A stretch of 52,017 bases of DNA from an uncultured Pelagibacteraceae bacterium (lineage in GTDB: Bacteria; Pseudomonadota; Alphaproteobacteria; Pelagibacterales; Pelagibacteraceae): positions 1-52,017 of the forward strand of contig CACEHK010000005.1 of NCBI GenBank assembly GCA_902559305.1, written 5' to 3'. Positions 16,640-25,742 of this stretch are shown piece by piece (position 1 is the stretch's first letter; every line of letters starts with the position of its first letter). The position numbers were made by a program, and so were the translations under genes. The notes under the pieces are model-generated. The model searched no databases and was not told the origin of the DNA. It worked only from the letters and a program-made list of their open reading frames with translations.

Positions 16640-16676
16640 AATTTAACAAAAAAAATCTGCATAACAGCTATGCATA
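16640..16676 (-). promoter_or_regulatory. Hairpin plus U-run in the leader of the decarboxylase operon (possible attenuator)
   Basis: On the minus strand TGCATA, loop GCTGT, TATGCA form a perfect 6-bp stem, then comes GATTTTTTTT. The order hairpin then U8 resembles an intrinsic terminator lying about 20-30 bases before the Shine-Dalgarno GAGGAG and ATG (16622) of the decarboxylase gene. The stem is short and AT-rich, so termination would be weak unless modulated. The region also contains the divergent regA promoter. The structure is seen; attenuation by polyamines or ornithine is conjecture. Confidence 0.4.
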
Positions 16677-16731
16677 TTTATAAATTCAGCATTTATGGGA
16701 TATGGCCACTAAAGTAAAGTAAATAATGCTA

Positions 16732-16761
16732 TTGAAATCAAAATATTAATATCCATATACC
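16732..16761 (+). promoter_or_regulatory. Probable sigma-70 promoter of regA, giving a near-leaderless mRNA
   Basis: TTGAAA (16732-16737), an 18-base spacer and TATACC (16756-16761). The expected transcription start falls at or within a base or two of the regA ATG at 16766, leaving no 5' leader. No Shine-Dalgarno sequence precedes the ATG, consistent with leaderless translation. Confidence 0.5.
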
Positions 16762-16765
16762 TTCT

Positions 16766-17329
16766 ATGGTTACAACAAATACAACTAAAAATATAAATGA
16801 ATTTGAGGATAAATCGCTACTAATAGTAGATGACGATAATCCATTTAGAGAAAGATTGGCTAGGGCTATGGAAAAAAAAGGCTTTAATGTATCTCAAGCA
16901 GAGGGTGTAAAAAAAGGTATTCACTGTGTTAAAATTCAAAAGCCTGCTTTTGCAGTTGTAGATTTAAGATTAGGTGATGGTAATGGATTAGAAGTTGTAA
17001 AAGAAATTCAAAACAGTAACTCAAGAAGCAGAGTAGTAATGTTAACTGGTTATGGTAACATTCCTACAGCTGTAGCTGCAATAAAAGAAGGTGCAATAGA
17101 TTATCTTGCTAAACCAGCTGATGCAGATGATGTTGAAAGAGCACTGTTAGCAAATCCAAATGAAAAAGCCGCTCCCCCAGAAAATCCAATGTCAGCAGAT
17201 AGAGTAAAATGGGAGCATATTCATCGTGTTTTTGAGCTTTGTAATAGAAATGTATCTGAAACAGCAAGAAGACTTAAAATGCACAGAAGAACACTCCAAA
17301 GAATTCTATCTAAAAGATCTCCTAAATAA
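16766..17329 (+). CDS. regA: ActR/PrrA/RegA-family response regulator
   Basis: 187 residues. The receiver domain has the acidic pocket VDDD (21-24), phospho-acceptor D66 (VVDLRLGDG), T/S in MLTGYG and the K of AKPAD. A proline-rich linker (NEKAAPPENPMSADR) and a C-terminal Fis-type helix-turn-helix (VSETARRLKMHRRTLQRIL) follow, exactly the RegA/ActR/PrrA layout. In alphaproteobacteria this regulator works with the RegB/ActS sensor to adjust respiration, redox balance and carbon/nitrogen metabolism. The sensor gene is not in this window. Its 3' end overlaps the convergent bioY by 8 bases. Confidence 0.93.
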   Translation: MVTTNTTKNINEFEDKSLLIVDDDNPFRERLARAMEKKGFNVSQAEGVKKGIHCVKIQKPAFAVVDLRLGDGNGLEVVKEIQNSNSRSRVVMLTGYGNIPTAVAAIKEGAIDYLAKPADADDVERALLANPNEKAAPPENPMSADRVKWEHIHRVFELCNRNVSETARRLKMHRRTLQRILSKRSPK

Positions 17330-17870
17330 AATTTCTTATTTTAAGTGTTTGTTTAGATATAACAGTTATTAAACAAATTTTAAGAACATCCGAAAGTATA
17401 ACTTGTTTAAATCCATAAACATAAGCTATTTCCCAACCTTTTAAATAAGCAAGCCAAGGTAAACCAAATAAGTAAATAGTGCTTACAGCAAATGAAATTA
17501 GAAAAAAATTTTTAAAAATATTTTTTTCTAAATTTACAAAACCAGCGATAAATACTGCAACTAAAAAACCAAAAAGATATCCTCCAGTTGTGCTAATCAT
17601 ATAAGCGATGCCAACTCCTTTTTCTGGTGTACCCGCAAATACCGGCAATCCAATTGCCCCTTCAACAAGGTAAGCAATTACAGTTGCCAAACCTAATTTC
17701 CATCCAAAAGCTATTCCTATAAATATAACCACAAAGGTTTGCATAGTCATTGGTACAGGATAAAATGGAATTTGAATTTTTGAAGAAATTGTCAATAAAA
17801 TTGTACCTGCTATAATCAAGAATAACGATTTTGTTAATTTGTTGATAGATATTGTTTTTACAAGTTCCAT
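17322..17870 (-). CDS. bioY: Biotin transporter substrate-binding protein BioY
   Basis: 182 residues, about six hydrophobic segments. The BioY signature is clear: KIQIPFYPVPMTMQTFVVI (about 31-49), LVEGAIGLPVFAG, and TTGGYLFGFLVAVFIAGF. BioY is the S component for biotin uptake in energy-coupling-factor systems and can work alone in some bacteria; no EcfA/EcfT genes are adjacent. This suggests solitary BioY or sharing of a remote ATPase. Biotin import fits an auxotrophic, streamlined cell. Confidence 0.92.
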   Translation of the reverse strand: MELVKTISINKLTKSLFLIIAGTILLTISSKIQIPFYPVPMTMQTFVVIFIGIAFGWKLGLATVIAYLVEGAIGLPVFAGTPEKGVGIAYMISTTGGYLFGFLVAVFIAGFVNLEKNIFKNFFLISFAVSTIYLFGLPWLAYLKGWEIAYVYGFKQVILSDVLKICLITVISKQTLKIRNFI

Positions 17871-17902
17871 TAATTGAATTCTACATCTTTAAAATAATTA
17901 AT

Positions 17903-18832
17903 CTAGTTTTTTGTTAACCTTAAAAATACATCTTCCAGATCACCATCATCTGTAGAAATATCAGATATCTTAATATTTTGATTATTTATAAAATTTATAA
18001 TTTCACTTATATTTAATGAACTTTTTTCAAATGAAACTGTTAGTTCACTAATTTCATTAGATAATATTTTTAATGATTTTAATGAATTGTCTTTAATATC
18101 GACCTTTTTTTCAACCGAAAACTTTACTATCTTAGTTTGAATTTTTTTTAATAAATTTTTTGTTGTGTCTAACGCAACCAAATTTCCCTTACTTAATATT
18201 CCAATCCGATCACACATTTCTTCAGCTTCATTTAAATAGTGAGTTGTCAATATAACAGTTACACCTTGTTTATTAAGCTGCTTTACATTATTCCAAAGGT
18301 TTTTTCTTAATTCAACATCAACACCTGCAGTCGGCTCATCCAAAATAATTATTGGTGGTTTATGAACTAAAGCTTTGGCAACTAATAAACGTCTTTTCAT
18401 TCCACCAGATAATGCTCTAGAATAGCTTTTGGCTTGTGACTCCAAAGAAACAAGCTTTAAAATAGTATCAGTAATTCTATCCTTTTTTTTAATTCCATAC
18501 ATTCCAGCCTGTAGTTCCAATATATCTCTCGGATTAAAAAAAGGATCGATGTTTACCTCTTGAGGCACTATACCAATCGAAGCTCTTACTTGCCTTGGAT
18601 TTATATCTAAATCAAAACCCCAAACATTTACTTTTCCCGATGTTTTTATTGTTGTGCCTGCTAAAATATTTATAAATGTACTTTTGCCAGCCCCATTTGG
18701 ACCTAGTAAGCCAAATATCTCACCCTCATTCACTTCTAAGTTTAAATTATTCAAGGCGTTTACTGATTTTGAACTATTCTTAGAGTAAATTTTATTTAAA
18801 TTTTTTATATATAAAACATTTTTTTTGGTCAT
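17903..18832 (-). CDS. ABC transporter ATP-binding protein (YadG/ABC-2 type)
   Basis: 309 residues. Walker A GPNGAGKST (44-52), signature LSGGMKRRLL (about 142-151), Walker B PPIIILDEPTAGVD and the switch histidine in ILTTHYLNEAEEM. The C-terminal roughly 80 residues form a regulatory extension as in YadG/DrrA-type ATPases, which pair with an ABC-2 membrane permease to export drugs, lipids or polysaccharides. No permease gene is beside it, so it is an orphan in this window. It is divergent from polA with a 50-base gap. The substrate cannot be inferred. Confidence 0.9.
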   Translation of the reverse strand: MTKKNVLYIKNLNKIYSKNSSKSVNALNNLNLEVNEGEIFGLLGPNGAGKSTFINILAGTTIKTSGKVNVWGFDLDINPRQVRASIGIVPQEVNIDPFFNPRDILELQAGMYGIKKKDRITDTILKLVSLESQAKSYSRALSGGMKRRLLVAKALVHKPPIIILDEPTAGVDVELRKNLWNNVKQLNKQGVTVILTTHYLNEAEEMCDRIGILSKGNLVALDTTKNLLKKIQTKIVKFSVEKKVDIKDNSLKSLKILSNEISELTVSFEKSSLNISEIINFINNQNIKISDISTDDGDLEDVFLRLTKN

Positions 18833-18882
18833 TGATCGTTATACATTTATAACATTCAAATAAATTAAGATAACATTATTTT

Positions 18883-21657
18883 ATGAACAAAATTAAAAAT
18901 AAAGATCATTATTATCTTATAGATGGTTCAGGATACATTTTTAGAGCTTATTATGCACTTCCTCCATTAACGCGAAAAAGTGATGGTATGCCTACTGGAG
19001 CTGTAAGTGGATTTTGCAATATGTTATTTAAACTTTTAGAAGATTCCAAATCAATTGAAAATAAAGATAAGCCAACTCATTTTGCTGTAATTTTTGATTC
19101 AGCAAGAAAAAATTTTAGAAATGAAATTTTTTCTGAATACAAAGCGAATAGATCTGACGCTCCGGATGATCTGGTGCCTCAATTTGAATTTATTAGAGAT
19201 TCAGTAAAAGCTTTTAATTTACCTTCAATAGAATTAATAAATTATGAAGCAGACGATCTTATTGCAACTTATGTAGAACAAATTTTAAAAGAAGGTGCAA
19301 AAGCTACTATTGTTTCATCAGACAAAGATTTGATGCAATTATATAAAAAAAATATTCGTATCTACGACCCCATGAAAAATAAGTTTATTTCAGATGATGA
19401 TGTAAATAATAAATTTGGTGTAAAACCAGACAAGGTAATTGATGTACAGGCTTTAGCAGGAGATAGTAGCGATAATGTTCCTGGAGTACCTGGTATTGGA
19501 GTAAAAACAGCAGCAGAACTTATAAATGAATATGGAAATTTAGAGAATTTATATAAAAATTTAGAAAAGATAAAACAAAACAAAAGAAGAGAAACCTTAA
19601 CTCAAAATAAAGATAAGGCAATTATAAGTAAAAAATTAGTTACACTTAAAAAAGATGTTCCAGTAAAAAATAAAATTTCAGAATTTAGATTAAAAGAAAT
19701 AGATAAAAAAAAATTATACAACTTTTTAAGAGAAATGGAGTTTAATAGATTATTAAGTTCTGTTATTTCGATTTATGGAGATATAAATTTTTCATATCAA
19801 GATAAATCTTTTTCTGAAAAAAATGAGTTTTATAATATTTCTAACAAAAATTATGAATTAATCAAAAATGAAGAAGATATTGACCAATGGCTAAAAGAAG
19901 CAGAAGAAAATGGAGAAATTGCAATTGATACTGAAACAAGTTCTCTAGATCCACATCAAGCAAAATTAGTAGGAATTTCTTTATCTACAAAAATAGGAAA
20001 AGCTTGCTACATACCAATAGGTCATACTGATGGTCAAAACCTTATTGAAAAAAATGTAATAAAAAGAATTAAGCCTATCTTAGAAGACAGTAGTATAAAA
20101 AAAATTGGTCAAAATATAAAATTTGATTACATTATTTTATATTATAGAGGAATAAAAATTAATTCTATGGAAGACACTATGCTCATGTCTTATGTTTTGG
20201 ATGCAGGAAAAAATAGACACAACATGGATACTCTTTCAGAGATTCATTTAAAACATAAAACAATAGCTTTCAAGGATGTTGTTGGAAGTGGCAAAAAACA
20301 AATTAATTTTAGCGAAGTGAATATAGAAACAGCAAAAAATTATGCAGCTGAAGATGCTGATATAACATTTAGATTATATAAAATTTTTATTAAAAATTTA
20401 AAATTAGAAAAATTATTGAATATATATGAAAATTTTGAAAAACCATTAATCAAAATTTTAGCCTTAATGGAAATTTATGGTATTAAAGTTAACAAAAAAT
20501 TTCTTCAACTTCTTTCAAATAAATTTCAAAAAAAAACTAATAGTTTAGAAAAAGAGATTTATAAGATTACAAAAAAAGAATTTAAAATTGGCTCTACGAA
20601 ACAATTAGGTGAAGTGATGTATAATGATATGAAAATATCTTCACTTAAGAGAACAAAAAAAGGTAGCTTTGCTACAAGTGCTCAAGTATTAGAAGATCTT
20701 GCTTTTAAAGGCCACAAATTACCAAAGCTTGTTTTAGATTGGAGACAAGTTACAAAATTAAAAAATACTTATTCGGATTCGTTACAAGAGCATATAAATC
20801 CCAATACTCAAAGAGTTCATACTTCATTCTTATTAGCTGCAACTTCTACAGGCAGATTAGCTTCAAGTGATCCAAACTTACAAAATATTCCAATAAAATC
20901 TGAAGATGGTAAAGAAATTAGAAGAGCCTTCATTGCAGAAAAAAATAATAAATTAATTTCAGCAGATTATAATCAGATTGAAATGCGAATATTAGCAGAT
21001 TTAGCTGACGTGAAAGAATTAAAAAAAGCTTTTAAAAATCAGGAAGATATTCACTCACTAACTGCTAGCCAAGTTTTTAATGTTAGTATTAAAAATGTTA
21101 ATCCTGATATGAGAAGAAAAGCAAAAGCTATAAATTTTGGAATAATTTATGGCATTTCTCAATACGGATTAGCAAAACAAATTAATGTTTCAAATTCTGA
21201 GGCTGACGAATTTTTAAAATCTTACTTTTTGAAATTTCCAGAAATAAAATACTACATGGATAATACAATTAAATCATGCAGAAAGAATGGTTATGTAAAT
21301 AATATTTTTGGTAGAAGAACGCATATAACTGGAATAAACGACAAAAATTATAATATTAGAAATTTTCAAGAAAGAGCAGCAATTAATGCTCCGATACAAG
21401 GATCGGCCTCAGAACTAATGAGAATGGCAATGATTAGAGTATGTAAGAAATTTGAAGAATTAAAAGAATCAAGCTGCAAAATTTTACTACAAATTCATGA
21501 TGAATTAATATTTGAAGTTGAAAAAGGCGAAATACAAAAATATTCCAAAATTATTCAAAATGAAATGTCGAGTGTAAAAGATAGCGACCAACACTCCTTT
21601 TCAATACCTTTATTAGTTGATATAAATGTGGGTGATAATTGGGGAGATCTTCATTAG
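18883..21657 (+). CDS. polA: DNA polymerase I
   Basis: 924 residues with all three domains. The 5'-3' exonuclease/flap domain covers about 1-300 (YLIDGSGYIFRAYYALP, DKDLMQLY, GDSSDNVPGVPGIG). The 3'-5' proofreading domain covers about 330-530 with intact catalytic acids in AIDTETSSLD (around 346-353), NIKFDY and YAAEDADITFRLY. The polymerase domain carries motif A SADYNQIEMR (about 693), motif B RRKAKAINFGIIYG (about 744-757) and motif C QIHDELIFE (about 870). It fills gaps and removes Okazaki primers. Length and motifs are normal. It stands alone, followed by a 50-base gap before chvI. Confidence 0.98.
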   Translation: MNKIKNKDHYYLIDGSGYIFRAYYALPPLTRKSDGMPTGAVSGFCNMLFKLLEDSKSIENKDKPTHFAVIFDSARKNFRNEIFSEYKANRSDAPDDLVPQFEFIRDSVKAFNLPSIELINYEADDLIATYVEQILKEGAKATIVSSDKDLMQLYKKNIRIYDPMKNKFISDDDVNNKFGVKPDKVIDVQALAGDSSDNVPGVPGIGVKTAAELINEYGNLENLYKNLEKIKQNKRRETLTQNKDKAIISKKLVTLKKDVPVKNKISEFRLKEIDKKKLYNFLREMEFNRLLSSVISIYGDINFSYQDKSFSEKNEFYNISNKNYELIKNEEDIDQWLKEAEENGEIAIDTETSSLDPHQAKLVGISLSTKIGKACYIPIGHTDGQNLIEKNVIKRIKPILEDSSIKKIGQNIKFDYIILYYRGIKINSMEDTMLMSYVLDAGKNRHNMDTLSEIHLKHKTIAFKDVVGSGKKQINFSEVNIETAKNYAAEDADITFRLYKIFIKNLKLEKLLNIYENFEKPLIKILALMEIYGIKVNKKFLQLLSNKFQKKTNSLEKEIYKITKKEFKIGSTKQLGEVMYNDMKISSLKRTKKGSFATSAQVLEDLAFKGHKLPKLVLDWRQVTKLKNTYSDSLQEHINPNTQRVHTSFLLAATSTGRLASSDPNLQNIPIKSEDGKEIRRAFIAEKNNKLISADYNQIEMRILADLADVKELKKAFKNQEDIHSLTASQVFNVSIKNVNPDMRRKAKAINFGIIYGISQYGLAKQINVSNSEADEFLKSYFLKFPEIKYYMDNTIKSCRKNGYVNNIFGRRTHITGINDKNYNIRNFQERAAINAPIQGSASELMRMAMIRVCKKFEELKESSCKILLQIHDELIFEVEKGEIQKYSKIIQNEMSSVKDSDQHSFSIPLLVDINVGDNWGDLH

Positions 21658-21707
21658 TCTAAATATATTGCCCAAATTAGAACAATTTAGTATTTTTTAA
21701 TAAATAT

Positions 21708-22409
21708 ATGAAAGAAACCATTGCACTAATTGATGATGACAGAAATATACTTACAAGTCTTAGTATAGCTTTAGAAAAAGAAGGATTTAAGGTTCAAACT
21801 TATTTAGATGGAGAAAGCGCTCTAATAGGTCTGGCAAGAACTCCTCCTGATTTAGCTGTAATAGATATAAAGATGCCCAAAATGGATGGTGAAGAATTGC
21901 TAAAAAAATTGAGAAAAAAAACTTCTATGCCTGTAATTTTTCTAACATCAAAAGATGATGAAATAGATGAATTATTAGGTTTAAAATTAGGAGCAGATGA
22001 TTTTATAAAAAAATCTGGAGGATTTTCTATTAAGGTCCTTATAGAAAGAATTAGAGTACAACTTAGAAAAAAAAATCCAAGTAATATTGAAGATAGTAAA
22101 AATGTTATAACTCATGGCAAACTAAGATTAGATCCTTCTCAACTTGAATGTGAATGGAATGGAAAGCAATTACCAGACAAACTTACGACTACTGAATTTT
22201 TAATTGTACAAGAACTTGCAAAAAGACCAGGTATAATTAAAGAAAGATCTCAATTAATGGATATTGCTTATAGAGAAGATACTGATATTGAAGATAGAAC
22301 GATAGATAGTCATGTAAAAAGAATAAGGAAGAAGTTCAAAAAGGTAGACAATGATTTTTCTGCAATAGAGACCAGATATGGGAGTGGATATCGTTGGAAT
22401 GTTAGTTAA
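21708..22409 (+). CDS. chvI: ChvI-type OmpR-family response regulator
   Basis: 233 residues. The receiver domain has phospho-acceptor D53 (VIDIKMPKMDG), acidic pocket at IDDD (8-11) and K in FLTSKDD/FIKKSGG. The C-terminal winged-helix OmpR domain contains LTTTEFLIVQELAKRPG and DRTIDSHVKRIRKKFK. The strong match to ChvI and the adjacent ChvG sensor indicate the envelope/acid-stress system known from rhizobia. Its TAA stop shares a base with the chvG ATG (TAATG). A weak promoter (TTGCCC, 17 bases, TATTTT) may lie just upstream. Confidence 0.92.
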   Translation: MKETIALIDDDRNILTSLSIALEKEGFKVQTYLDGESALIGLARTPPDLAVIDIKMPKMDGEELLKKLRKKTSMPVIFLTSKDDEIDELLGLKLGADDFIKKSGGFSIKVLIERIRVQLRKKNPSNIEDSKNVITHGKLRLDPSQLECEWNGKQLPDKLTTTEFLIVQELAKRPGIIKERSQLMDIAYREDTDIEDRTIDSHVKRIRKKFKKVDNDFSAIETRYGSGYRWNVS

Positions 22410-23947
22410 TGCTAAGTAGTTTTTTAAAAAATATATCTATACTCAAAAAGTTTCTTTTAATAAACCTTATAGTTTTCATAATTTTTGGAAGCTTGACGGC
22501 AATTTATTTAAAAGGAATACAGCCAAACTTAATAAATAAAAAAACAGCAAACCATATTCAAATTATAGATAATACAATTAACCATATAGCAAGACTTAAG
22601 ATAAAATTTAATGAGGATGATATAAGAAAATTTTTATTTTCTACAAGATTTCTTTTTCAGAATCTTGATAGAGTTATGATTTTTGACAATGAATTTGAAT
22701 TAATCGGAGACACTGATACTCTTGATTTAGACCCTAGGTCATTCAATCAAAGATTAGATATTGTTGAAATGGATATTAAAGATGATACTCAAATTTCACA
22801 AAAAAAAGAAATAAACAAAAAAAAAAATAAATTTCAAAAATTATCAGACACTATAATAGATTATTCTAAATCATCTGATTATGGAAAGCCCTATACTTTT
22901 GTCCAAGAAAGCTATGATCAATTTTTGTTAATCACAATAAAAAATATTAATGATGGAGAAAAAAATATTGGCTACTTGACAATTAGCGAAAAAGCTAATG
23001 ATATTAGAAGTGCTATTGATGAAAGAAAGGTATTTGTTTTTAGAACAGCGTTAGTAGTAGCAATTGTTATATTAATTTTTTCTTTAGTTTTAAATAGATA
23101 TTTTTTAAAGCCAATTAAAACTTTAGTAAACTTCACAAAATCAATAAAAGAAAAAAATAAGCAAAGAATTAATATTCAATTTGAAAAAAATAGAGATGAT
23201 GAAATTGGAATTCTATCTAATTCATTAGATGAAATGACTAATGAATTAAATAAAAGGATAAATGCAGCTGAAAATTTTTCTACAGACTTAGTTCATGAAA
23301 TAAGAAATCCACTTGCTTCTTTGAAGAGTGCATCCGAAATAATTTCAGAAACCACTGATAAAATTCAAAGACAAAAATTGGTTAACATATTGTTACATGA
23401 TGTGGAAAGAATTGAAAGACTGATCACAGATTATTCTCAAATGTTAAAGGATGAAGTTGCAATAACCAATGAACAAATGATGAAGATTAATTTAAAATTA
23501 ATAGCTACATCAGTTGTTGATGATTTTAATAGCATTCACAACTCCAAAAATAAAATTAAGATTCAACTAAACACAAATAGTTCAGCTAATTATAATATCC
23601 TTGGTATTGAAAATAGGATTGAACAAATAATTGCAAATTTGTTAGATAATTCAATTTCATTTAGTAAAGAAAATCAAACAATTAAAGTTGTTCTTACAAA
23701 AGACAAAAAAGAAAAAAATATTATTTTAAGCATTATTGATGAAGGTGAGGGTTTCAAAGAAAATGATACAAACAAAATTTTTAAAAGATTTTATAGTAAT
23801 AGGCCAAATAAATTTGGAGAACATTCTGGCCTAGGGTTAAATATCGTTAAAAATCTAGTAGATTTACACAATGGTCAAATTTTTGCTTCAAATAATATTG
23901 ATCAAAAAGGTGCAAAAATTGAAATAATTTTTCCAGAAGCTTCATGA
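22409..23947 (+). CDS. chvG: ChvG-type sensor histidine kinase
   Basis: 512 residues. Two membrane segments (about 13-34 and 207-229) bracket a periplasmic sensor region, followed by a HAMP linker (about 230-285), the phospho-acceptor H296 in DLVHEIRNPLAS, and the ATPase boxes NLLDNSISF, DEGEGF and HSGLGLNIVKNLV. It should phosphorylate ChvI. The periplasmic region is shortened and Lys-rich near 130-145, so the sensed signal may differ from that in rhizobia, where the ExoR repressor acts; no exoR is present here. ahcY follows with its own promoter. Confidence 0.92.
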   Translation: MLSSFLKNISILKKFLLINLIVFIIFGSLTAIYLKGIQPNLINKKTANHIQIIDNTINHIARLKIKFNEDDIRKFLFSTRFLFQNLDRVMIFDNEFELIGDTDTLDLDPRSFNQRLDIVEMDIKDDTQISQKKEINKKKNKFQKLSDTIIDYSKSSDYGKPYTFVQESYDQFLLITIKNINDGEKNIGYLTISEKANDIRSAIDERKVFVFRTALVVAIVILIFSLVLNRYFLKPIKTLVNFTKSIKEKNKQRINIQFEKNRDDEIGILSNSLDEMTNELNKRINAAENFSTDLVHEIRNPLASLKSASEIISETTDKIQRQKLVNILLHDVERIERLITDYSQMLKDEVAITNEQMMKINLKLIATSVVDDFNSIHNSKNKIKIQLNTNSSANYNILGIENRIEQIIANLLDNSISFSKENQTIKVVLTKDKKEKNIILSIIDEGEGFKENDTNKIFKRFYSNRPNKFGEHSGLGLNIVKNLVDLHNGQIFASNNIDQKGAKIEIIFPEAS

Positions 23948-23954
23948 TTACTAG

Positions 23955-23983
23955 TTGATAAATTTTTATAAAGTCGTTATAAC
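23955..23983 (+). promoter_or_regulatory. Sigma-70 promoter for ahcY, giving a near-leaderless mRNA
   Basis: TTGATA (23955-23960), a 17-base spacer and TATAAC (23978-23983), all within the 45-base gap between chvG and ahcY. Transcription should start near 23990, about 3 bases before the ATG at 23993. The leader is too short for a Shine-Dalgarno sequence or any SAH riboswitch. Confidence 0.65.
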
Positions 23984-23992
23984 GCCTCTTTC

Positions 23993-25279
23993 ATGAGTGA
24001 TTATAAAGTAAAAGATATAAACCTAGCTGAATTTGGCAGAAAAGAAATTTCTTTAGCTGAGACTGAAATGCCTGGACTAATGGCATTAAGAAAAGAGTAT
24101 AAAGGAAAAAGCCCTCTTAAGGGAGCAAGAATTTTAGGATGTCTTCACATGACAATTCAAACAGCAGTTCTTATTGAAACTCTTGTAGATCTAGGAGCAG
24201 AAGTAAGGTGGTCTTCGTGTAATATTTTTTCAACACAAGATCACGCAGCGGCAGCTATCGCAAAGGTAGGAATACCAGTGTTTGCATGGAAAGGTGAAAC
24301 AGAAGAGGAATATTGGTGGTGTGTAAAACAAACAATTGAAGGAAAGAAGGATTGGAAACCTAATATGATTCTTGATGATGGTGGTGATCTAACTGCTCTT
24401 ATGCATAAAGATTATAAAGATTTATTAAAAGAAATTAAAGGATTGTCTGAAGAAACAACAACAGGAGTACTTGCACTTAAAAAAATGGAATCTCAAGGAA
24501 CATTATTAGTCCCTGCAATTAATGTAAATGACTCGGTTACTAAGTCTAAATTTGATAATTTATATGGCTGTAGAGAAAGTTTGGTTGATGGAATAAAAAG
24601 GGCAACAGATGTAATGATGTCAGGAAAAGTTGCAATCGTTGCTGGATTTGGAGATGTTGGAAAAGGAAGTGCCGCTTCATTACGTCAAAGCGGAGCAAGA
24701 GTAATGGTAACCGAAACTGATCCAATATGCGCCCTACAAGCTGCTATGGAAGGATACGAAGTTGTACTGATGGATGAAATGATTAAAGAAGCAGATATAG
24801 TAGTTACAGCCACAGGAAATAAAGACATAGTGACTGCTGACCATATGAGAGAAATGAAAGATAGAGCTATACTTTGTAATATTGGACACTTTGATAATGA
24901 AATTCAAGTAGAAGCATTGAAAAATTATAAATGGGATGAAATTAAGCCACAAGTTCATGAAATAACCTTACCAAGCAAAAAAAGAATAATATTACTTGCT
25001 GAAGGAAGATTAGTTAACCTGGGATGTGCTACCGGACATCCAAGTTTTGTAATGAGTGCTTCATTTACCAATCAAGTTACTGCTCAGATAGAGTTATGGA
25101 ATAATTCAGAAAAGTATGAAAAGAAAGTTTACGTTTTACCTAAACACTTAGATGAAAAAGTTGCTAGATTACACTTGGAAAAAGTAGGAGCCAAGCTTAC
25201 AAAAATGTCTAAAGACCAGGCAGACTATATCAGTGTAACACCTGATGGACCTTACAAACCAGATGCATATCGCTACTAA
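23993..25279 (+). CDS. ahcY: Adenosylhomocysteinase (S-adenosylhomocysteine hydrolase)
   Basis: 428 residues. Family signatures: [17 protein letters not shown] (about 49-65), [15 protein letters not shown], the NAD-binding [15 protein letters not shown] (about 217-231), [10 protein letters not shown] and the C-terminal [12 protein letters not shown] that reaches into the partner subunit's cofactor site. It splits SAH to homocysteine and adenosine, relieving product inhibition of methyltransferases and feeding methionine regeneration. It is in the same metabolic loop as the SAM-regulated metX at the other end of the window. The 3' end overlaps tsaE. Confidence 0.98.
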   Translation: MSDYKVKDINLAEFGRKEISLAETEMPGLMALRKEYKGKSPLKGARILGCLHMTIQTAVLIETLVDLGAEVRWSSCNIFSTQDHAAAAIAKVGIPVFAWKGETEEEYWWCVKQTIEGKKDWKPNMILDDGGDLTALMHKDYKDLLKEIKGLSEETTTGVLALKKMESQGTLLVPAINVNDSVTKSKFDNLYGCRESLVDGIKRATDVMMSGKVAIVAGFGDVGKGSAASLRQSGARVMVTETDPICALQAAMEGYEVVLMDEMIKEADIVVTATGNKDIVTADHMREMKDRAILCNIGHFDNEIQVEALKNYKWDEIKPQVHEITLPSKKRIILLAEGRLVNLGCATGHPSFVMSASFTNQVTAQIELWNNSEKYEKKVYVLPKHLDEKVARLHLEKVGAKLTKMSKDQADYISVTPDGPYKPDAYRY

Positions 25280-25742
25280 AAGTAGCAAGATTGATATTAG
25301 TTTAGAAAAAAATACAGAATTTATTTCTAAAAAGTTTTCGAATTTCATTAAAAAAGGGGATATTATTTTTTTTTATGGAGAAATAGGTGTAGGAAAAACG
25401 ACATTCATCAAACATTTAATTAATAATTTACAAACTCAAAAAAAGCTCAAACTAACAGAAGTTCTAAGTCCAACATTTAATATCGTAAATGAATATAAAA
25501 TTGATGAAATTGTAATTAATCACTATGATTTATTTAAAATTAAAGATCAAAAAGAGCTATTCAACATTGGAATATTTGAAGATAATACTGAAAAAGTTAC
25601 TTTGGTTGAATGGCCAGAAATAATTTCTGACAAACCTAAGAAAATAATTGAATTGTATTTTAGTTACGAAGATGATTTTAAACGAAGAAATTTAGAAATA
25701 TTTTCTGAAAATAGGAAAGAAATAATTAATGAATTTAAGTAA
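25263..25742 (+). CDS. tsaE: tRNA threonylcarbamoyladenosine synthesis ATPase TsaE
   Basis: 159 residues from the ATG at 25263 (MHIATKSSK...), overlapping ahcY by 17 bases; an in-frame ATG at 25245 would add six residues that look unlike TsaE. Walker [10 protein letters not shown] is at 39-47, [11 protein letters not shown] is the switch region, and [10 protein letters not shown] and LVEWPE are Walker B and family motifs. TsaE powers the TsaBD complex that makes t6A37 in ANN-decoding tRNAs. Its 3' end overlaps amgK by 14 bases; tsaE next to amgK-murU is a common alphaproteobacterial order. Confidence 0.92.
   Translation: MHIATKSSKIDISLEKNTEFISKKFSNFIKKGDIIFFYGEIGVGKTTFIKHLINNLQTQKKLKLTEVLSPTFNIVNEYKIDEIVINHYDLFKIKDQKELFNIGIFEDNTEKVTLVEWPEIISDKPKKIIELYFSYEDDFKRRNLEIFSENRKEIINEFK

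Noticed and set aside
23948..23992. SAH riboswitch before ahcY
   Set aside because: The gap is only 45 bases, AT-rich, and is filled by a -35/-10 promoter; none of the GC-rich SAH aptamer core is present.
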